A stretch of DNA of 64,000 bases from UBA1672 sp964587815 (GTDB taxonomy: Bacteria; Pseudomonadota; Alphaproteobacteria; Micavibrionales; Micavibrionaceae): contig CAZPMH010000010.1 of the NCBI GenBank assembly GCA_964587815.1, positions 15,359 through 79,358 on the forward strand, written 5' to 3'. Below the pieces are notes generated by a model. It did no database searches and had not been told where the DNA came from. It saw nothing but the letters and a program-made list of their open reading frames with translations. Positions 59,952 to 64,000 of the stretch are shown piece after piece; within the stretch, counting starts at the first letter, position 1; each line of letters opens with the position of its first letter. The translations under genes and the position numbers were made by a program.

Positions 59952-61951
59952 AAAACACCCTTTCTCACCAACTCTGCCTCTATATCCTGCACGATCATCT
60001 CGGCGGCGTGGGTGGAGAGGTGGTTGCTGTCTTTATAGAGGAGTTTGCCGTTTTCGAGGGCTTTGCATTGCCCCGCCGTGCAGAGGCGTTGATCGGGGCG
60101 GATGGTGATGTAATTTTCATGCATGATTGCATCCAGAGCCTTAACCGCTTGTTCGTGGCGGGTTTTGTAACCGTTGTGCGATGTAGTCATATGTTCCGCT
60201 TCGATGTCTTTCAGGCGGGCTTTTACATCCAATTCATAACCGCTGAGGAGTTTTTTCAGGCGGTAATCGGCAACGAAGGGTAACTCAGGCACGGGGTAGA
60301 TTTGCACCAGACGGTGGCCTTGATTGAGGATTTCCTGATTGGTGGCAATGATCGCGTCTTCAATACTCTCAACGCCTGCGGTGTTATCCGCCACGGCGTA
60401 TTGGTCGGTGAAGCCCTCACCGCGGGTTGCGCCGTCTATATCCTCGCCCGTGATGCGATAGGTCAAGCGGTTGGCTTTTACGATGATCACGTTTTCGCGG
60501 GTGCTTAATTCCTGCAATTGCTCCAACGGGCACGGGTTTGGGTCGATGCTGTTGTCCAGCCGCAGAATTTCGGTGTGCGCGATAAAGACGCAGCGCGGGA
60601 ATTGTTCGTAATTCATATTGTGTTTTGCCGCCAACACCTTTAGCGCGGGGCCGAACATAGCAAGGTGGCTGTCGCCGATGCCGATGATGGTGCCCTTGGC
60701 GTTTTCGACCTCGAATTTGCAATGCTCGCCTAAATTCGGGCGCGGTTCGAAGCAGGTTTTGCCGTCAATGGTCGGGTTGCGCGCGCCTGTTTCGAATACT
60801 CCCTCATAGGCGGCCATGCGGAATTTTGCGCCATCGGTTTTTAGAATAAAGATGTTCACCGCGGCGAGTGTGGCGAGCGCGATGATGATCAGCGCGGCGA
60901 AGGATTTCAGGCCGAGTCTGTAGCGCATGGGGCGCTCAATCAGGATATAGCTTGTCGCGGCGAGCAGGAAGGACAGCGCAATTGCGCCGAGCTTTGTTGT
61001 ATCGCTGAGCGTTTCCCATTCGATGCGGGCGAAAGCGAAAATCGGGTAGTGCCAGAGATAGAGGCTATAGGAGATCAGGCCGATGCCGACCATGACGCGC
61101 GTGCTGAGGGCGTCGCTGACCAGCTCTCCGCCCTTGCCGAACCAGATGATGATCATGGTGCCGATAACGGGGATGGCCGTGATGAATGCGGGGTGGCGCA
61201 TTGTGTCTTCGAAGGTGAAAATCGCATGTGCGATCAGAAACAGCCCCAGTGCGGGCATGGTTGCGTCTAAGAACGGATGGCTGATGCGGCCTTTGTCGAT
61301 TTCCATTTTCGCCAGCAATGCGCCTGCCATGAGTTCCCAAAAGCGGGTGTGTAGCAGATAAAATGTTGCATCGGGGTATGCGCCGCTCAATTGTTCCGCC
61401 AGCGTCAGGGAGATGAGCAAAAGCACGCATAAAAAGCTGAGCATGTAATGCCGCGCCCATTTGGTGACGCATAAAAGCATGATGGGGAAGATGATGTAGA
61501 ATTGCTCCTCAACCGCCAGTGTCCATGTATGGAGGAGCGGCTTGAGTTTGCTCGGCTCGGCGATGTAACTGTCTTCCAGCCAGAACCAGATGTTTGACCC
61601 GAAGCCCAGCGCAGACAGGGCGGAGCCTGCATATTCTTTTAACGGGATGGGGAGCAGTAAAGCCCACGCGAAGGGTAGTGTTGCCAGCATGACCGCGCAC
61701 AGGGCGGGCAGAATGCGGCGGGCGCGGCGGATGTAGAATTCGGATAATTTAAATCGGTTTTCAGCGCGCTCTCTCAAGATGATGGAGGTGATGAGATAGC
61801 CTGAAATGACGAAGAAAATATCGACGCCGATGAAGCCGCCTTTGAACGGGTTTACGCCGAAAATAAGGAATTCCGCGTGATAGAGAATGACCGCCAGAAC
61901 CGCAATCGCGCGCAAGCCGTCAATTTCTGGGCGGTACTGCAATTTCGTCAT
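59945..61951 (-). CDS. Acyltransferase-3 membrane protein with C-terminal SGNH domain (OatA-like)
   Basis: 668 residues from ATG 61951 (MTKLQYRPEIDGLRAIAVL), the usual family start; the frame opens at 61999 (GTG) and ATG 61969 is another option. About ten membrane helices carry the acyltransferase-3 core with YRPEIDGLRAIAV, FIGVDIFFVISGYLIT, RARRILPAL and LLHTWTLAVEEQFY. From about 420 the soluble part holds GIGDSHLAMF (nucleophile Ser) and DSNHLSTHAA (Asp, His). This layout O-acetylates peptidoglycan, LPS or capsule glycans. The target is unknown. Confidence 0.9.
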   Translation of the reverse strand: MTKLQYRPEIDGLRAIAVLAVILYHAEFLIFGVNPFKGGFIGVDIFFVISGYLITSIILRERAENRFKLSEFYIRRARRILPALCAVMLATLPFAWALLLPIPLKEYAGSALSALGFGSNIWFWLEDSYIAEPSKLKPLLHTWTLAVEEQFYIIFPIMLLCVTKWARHYMLSFLCVLLLISLTLAEQLSGAYPDATFYLLHTRFWELMAGALLAKMEIDKGRISHPFLDATMPALGLFLIAHAIFTFEDTMRHPAFITAIPVIGTMIIIWFGKGGELVSDALSTRVMVGIGLISYSLYLWHYPIFAFARIEWETLSDTTKLGAIALSFLLAATSYILIERPMRYRLGLKSFAALIIIALATLAAVNIFILKTDGAKFRMAAYEGVFETGARNPTIDGKTCFEPRPNLGEHCKFEVENAKGTIIGIGDSHLAMFGPALKVLAAKHNMNYEQFPRCVFIAHTEILRLDNSIDPNPCPLEQLQELSTRENVIIVKANRLTYRITGEDIDGATRGEGFTDQYAVADNTAGVESIEDAIIATNQEILNQGHRLVQIYPVPELPFVADYRLKKLLSGYELDVKARLKDIEAEHMTTSHNGYKTRHEQAVKALDAIMHENYITIRPDQRLCTAGQCKALENGKLLYKDSNHLSTHAAEMIVQDIEAELVRKGVLQ

Positions 61952-62041
61952 GGTGTGATCGCTCGGCATGATTTTTTCTGCCGATATGATGACTTTCACA
62001 TGCGGTTTTGTAAAGCGGGGCGTTAAGCTAAATGTGATGCG

Positions 62042-62602
62042 TTAAAAACCGATGCCGTGATCGCTCATATCGTCGAGTTGGTCTTTGGTGGCGGTTTTGG
62101 GGTTGTAGATCGGGCCGTCATCATAGTCGCGGCCGTTTACATCCTCAATCGCGGCGGCGATTTCAGGGTGGCTGCGGTAGGGTTCTTGCACGCGGGGCGC
62201 TTTATTGTTCTTCATGGCGTAGGATTGGATTCCATCAAGATAAATCTCTTTTGTGCGTGCGTTTTTCGGATCATCTAAATCGAGGGAGACATTTGCCTCC
62301 ATCATGAAAGACAGCACATCGGATGCAAGCATGAAATTACGCACGGCTTTGGCTTGCTCGTAACCGTAGCTGACGGTGAAGCCGTAATAGCGTTGCTGCG
62401 GATTGGCGTCGACGATATGGCCGAAAATTTCGTCAACCGTTCCGTTCTTGCTGTAGGCTTCGTAGTCCTCGCGCGTGATTTCTCCGCCAGTGAATTTTTT
62501 TACTAAGGCGCGGTCTTGCGCGAATTTTGATGTGCCAATGACGTCACCGAATTTGTCTCGGATCTCTTCGTATTTGCCCTTGAAGTCTTCGTATTTTCCC
62601 AT
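62042..62602 (-). CDS. Hypothetical protein
   Basis: 186 residues, soluble, mainly helical, with MGKYEDFKGKYEEIRDKFGDV opening a charged helix (quoted in part) and ATKDQLDDMSDHGIGF at the end. No signal peptide or recognised motif. It lies 90 bases upstream of the acyltransferase on the same strand. Confidence 0.6.
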   Translation of the reverse strand: MGKYEDFKGKYEEIRDKFGDVIGTSKFAQDRALVKKFTGGEITREDYEAYSKNGTVDEIFGHIVDANPQQRYYGFTVSYGYEQAKAVRNFMLASDVLSFMMEANVSLDLDDPKNARTKEIYLDGIQSYAMKNNKAPRVQEPYRSHPEIAAAIEDVNGRDYDDGPIYNPKTATKDQLDDMSDHGIGF

Positions 62603-62660
62603 ACAATTTTTGCACCCCTATTTGATTTTTGCATGCAAATCTTACCTTTGCGGCGCTTTT

Positions 62661-62783
62661 ATGTCAAAGATAATCCCGTTATGGAGAAAATCGATATCAG
62701 CTATCGCGAAAATCCGCTTGCTCGTGTGGCTTTCGGCTTCTACAGTTAAATCATTGTCGAGAAAGGGCCTGTTCAATGAATAA
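62661..62783 (+). CDS. Possible small ORF overlapping the next start
   Basis: 40 codons beginning MSKIIPLWRKSISAIAKIR, basic and partly hydrophobic, ending in an overlap of eight bases with the following gene start. It could be a leader peptide coupled to that gene, or a chance frame. No ribosome site stands out. Confidence 0.2.
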   Translation: MSKIIPLWRKSISAIAKIRLLVWLSASTVKSLSRKGLFNE

Positions 62784-63366
62784 GTTTTTGGTTGTGGTTT
62801 TGTGCCTGATTATGGGGTTTGCAGGATTTGCGTTTTTTGCGACCAATAATCATGGTCAAGCAGGCATTAAGGAAGAAGAGAAACCTTTAATTTTTGCAGA
62901 GTCTTTTGAACGTTTTGAAGAGGCAGCCGGACAGCCATTGACTGAGTCATTTTCGTACTTAAAGCAAGCTAAATCTGCGCAATTCGTAGACCTCAGAAAA
63001 CATGATGTTACTGATTTACCCGATATCGACTTCGACACATTCAAGGATAAAGAAATAGAGCTAAACCAGAGGCAAATTTCTATTATATCTAGTACTTTAA
63101 AGCTGAATAAAGCCTTTCTTTTTCAAAGAGAAGGAGACATCAGGTATGTTGATTTTTGCGCGTTTATTCCGACATATATATTAAGGTTTCAAATGGAAAA
63201 TATGAACGTACAGCTTGTTCCATGCTTAGGTTGTAATGAAATAAATATTGAAATTTTAAAGAATGGAAAAGTTTATAGTTTACATACTTTTGATCTAGAT
63301 AGTCCTGGGAAACAACTATTCGAAGATATCCTATATGTTACTTCCAACGAAAATGAAGGAGAATAA
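62776..63366 (+). CDS. Hypothetical membrane-anchored protein
   Basis: 196 residues. MNKFLVVVLCLIMGFAGFAF is a hydrophobic N-terminus that could be an uncleaved anchor, then an exported domain containing two CxxC-like cysteines (VPCLGCNEINIEIL) and a preceding VDFCAFIP. AT-rich compared with its neighbours. No family recognised. The last codons contain AAGGAG, the likely ribosome site of yaaA three bases downstream. Confidence 0.6.
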   Translation: MNKFLVVVLCLIMGFAGFAFFATNNHGQAGIKEEEKPLIFAESFERFEEAAGQPLTESFSYLKQAKSAQFVDLRKHDVTDLPDIDFDTFKDKEIELNQRQISIISSTLKLNKAFLFQREGDIRYVDFCAFIPTYILRFQMENMNVQLVPCLGCNEINIEILKNGKVYSLHTFDLDSPGKQLFEDILYVTSNENEGE

Positions 63367-63368
63367 TC

Positions 63369-64000
63369 ATGCTTGCTTTGGTGTCGCCGGCGAAGAAATT
63401 GGATTTTGAGAGTGATGTACCCGTGAAAACGCATAGCGATATGCGGTTTAGAGATGAGGCGTTGGAGCTTGCGCAGATTTTGGGTGATAAATCCAAGGCG
63501 GAGATTAAGAGCCTGATGAGCTTGTCTGACAATCTGGCGCAGCTCAATTATGATCGATATCAGGGGTTTGATCAGGAGTTTACGCCCGAGACATCCCGCG
63601 CGGCGGCGTACGCGTTTAAGGGTGATACGTATGTAGGATTAGACGCGTACAGCCTGGATCAGGACGATATGGCGTTCGCGCAAGAGCATTTGGGCATTCT
63701 TTCGGGGCTGTATGGATTGCTCCGCCCGCTGGATTTGATGCAGCCCTATCGGCTGGAGATGGGGACGAAGCTCAACACGCCGAAGGGTGAGGATTTATAC
63801 GATTTCTGGGGCGGTAAAATCACGCAGGCTTGTAATGACGCGGTGAAGGATCATAAAGACAATTCGATTATCTGCCTCGCGTCGAATGAATATATTAAAT
63901 CTGTTCAGAAGAAGGATTTGGACGGGGCGTTTATCAATTGTGATTTTAAGGATGTGAAAAACGGCGAAGCCAAGACGATTGGCTTGTTTGCGAAGCGCGC
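63369..64000 (+). CDS. yaaA: YaaA/UPF0246 family protein (5' part, runs off the window)
   Basis: YaaA limits intracellular free iron and protects DNA during hydrogen-peroxide stress in E. coli. The first 210 residues are visible: LVSPAKKLDFES, LMSLSDNLAQLNYDRYQGF, YVGLDAYSLDQDDMAFAQEHLGI, LSGLYGLLRPLDLMQPYRLEMGT (quoted in parts) and DLYDFWGGKIT, all typical. Ribosome site AAGGAG within the end of the previous gene; stop lies beyond the window. About 50 residues are missing. Confidence 0.95.
   Translation, partial: MLALVSPAKKLDFESDVPVKTHSDMRFRDEALELAQILGDKSKAEIKSLMSLSDNLAQLNYDRYQGFDQEFTPETSRAAAYAFKGDTYVGLDAYSLDQDDMAFAQEHLGILSGLYGLLRPLDLMQPYRLEMGTKLNTPKGEDLYDFWGGKITQACNDAVKDHKDNSIICLASNEYIKSVQKKDLDGAFINCDFKDVKNGEAKTIGLFAKR

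Noticed and set aside
1..64000. CRISPR array, tRNA or rRNA genes, insertion sequences
   Set aside because: No regularly spaced direct repeats, cloverleaf-like sequences, rRNA motifs or transposase-like proteins were found by eye.

Overview
The window looks like a chromosomal segment of an alphaproteobacterium. The best markers are an NDUFA12-type complex I subunit (known from alphaproteobacteria and mitochondria), a DUF2155 protein, and the gene order M48 protease - DsbA - aroQ - accB - accC - aat - DUF2155 - mlaD - NDUFA12, which I recall as typical of the class. Base composition looks moderate (not computed). Two prepilin-like proteins with a GNVL...AVALF start resemble proteins I associate with Micavibrio-like lineages, but that placement is weak. 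No tRNA, rRNA, insertion sequence, CRISPR array or prophage was seen. The sequence is a scaffold: exactly 100 N at 39763-39862 interrupt one gene.

Layout. 1-10.2 kb: glmU start (peptidoglycan and LPS precursor), a DUF3108 protein, a FemAB-like acyltransferase, dapD and dapE (lysine/diaminopimelate) flanking an HD-domain protein, a secreted PRC-barrel protein, then truA-fmt-def and rmuC. 10.2-15.7 kb: a prepilin-like gene and the conserved rpmH-rnpA-yidD-yidC-engB block (ribosome, RNase P, membrane insertion), followed by a ubiquinone-type hydroxylase. 15.8-30.2 kb is the accessory part: a two-partner secretion pair (1530-residue beta-helical exoprotein and its divergently transcribed outer-membrane transporter), an SGNH-hydrolase/phage-tail-like protein, a sulfotransferase-fold protein, two glycosyltransferases and an orphan DUF5706 (Pycsar-effector-type) membrane protein.

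30.4-41.6 kb: clpS, amtB, clpA, a second prepilin-like gene, a response-regulator receiver fused to a deaminase-fold domain that has lost its zinc cysteines, metE, the gap-split HAD phosphatase and an RsmB-type methyltransferase. 41.6-54.3 kb: a candidate small RNA, a TauE/SafE permease, guaB, rlmE, the protease/DsbA/aroQ/acc/aat run and the DUF2155-mlaD-NDUFA12 set. 54.4-64 kb: RidA, three unknown genes, metF, guaA, a lipoprotein, a ParDE-like toxin-antitoxin pair, an OatA-like acyltransferase, unknown genes and the start of yaaA.

Functional threads: ClpS, ClpA and Aat form the bacterial N-degron pathway; Fmt and Def handle the formyl-methionine cycle; MetE and MetF supply methionine; GuaB and GuaA convert IMP to GMP; DapD and DapE supply diaminopimelate for the wall. 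The surface genes (two-partner secretion, glycosyltransferases, SGNH and acyl transferases, prepilin-like proteins) suggest a modified cell surface. The most unusual items are the receiver-pseudodeaminase fusion, the stand-alone RelA/SpoT-type HD protein, the orphan DUF5706 protein and the paired prepilin-like genes.
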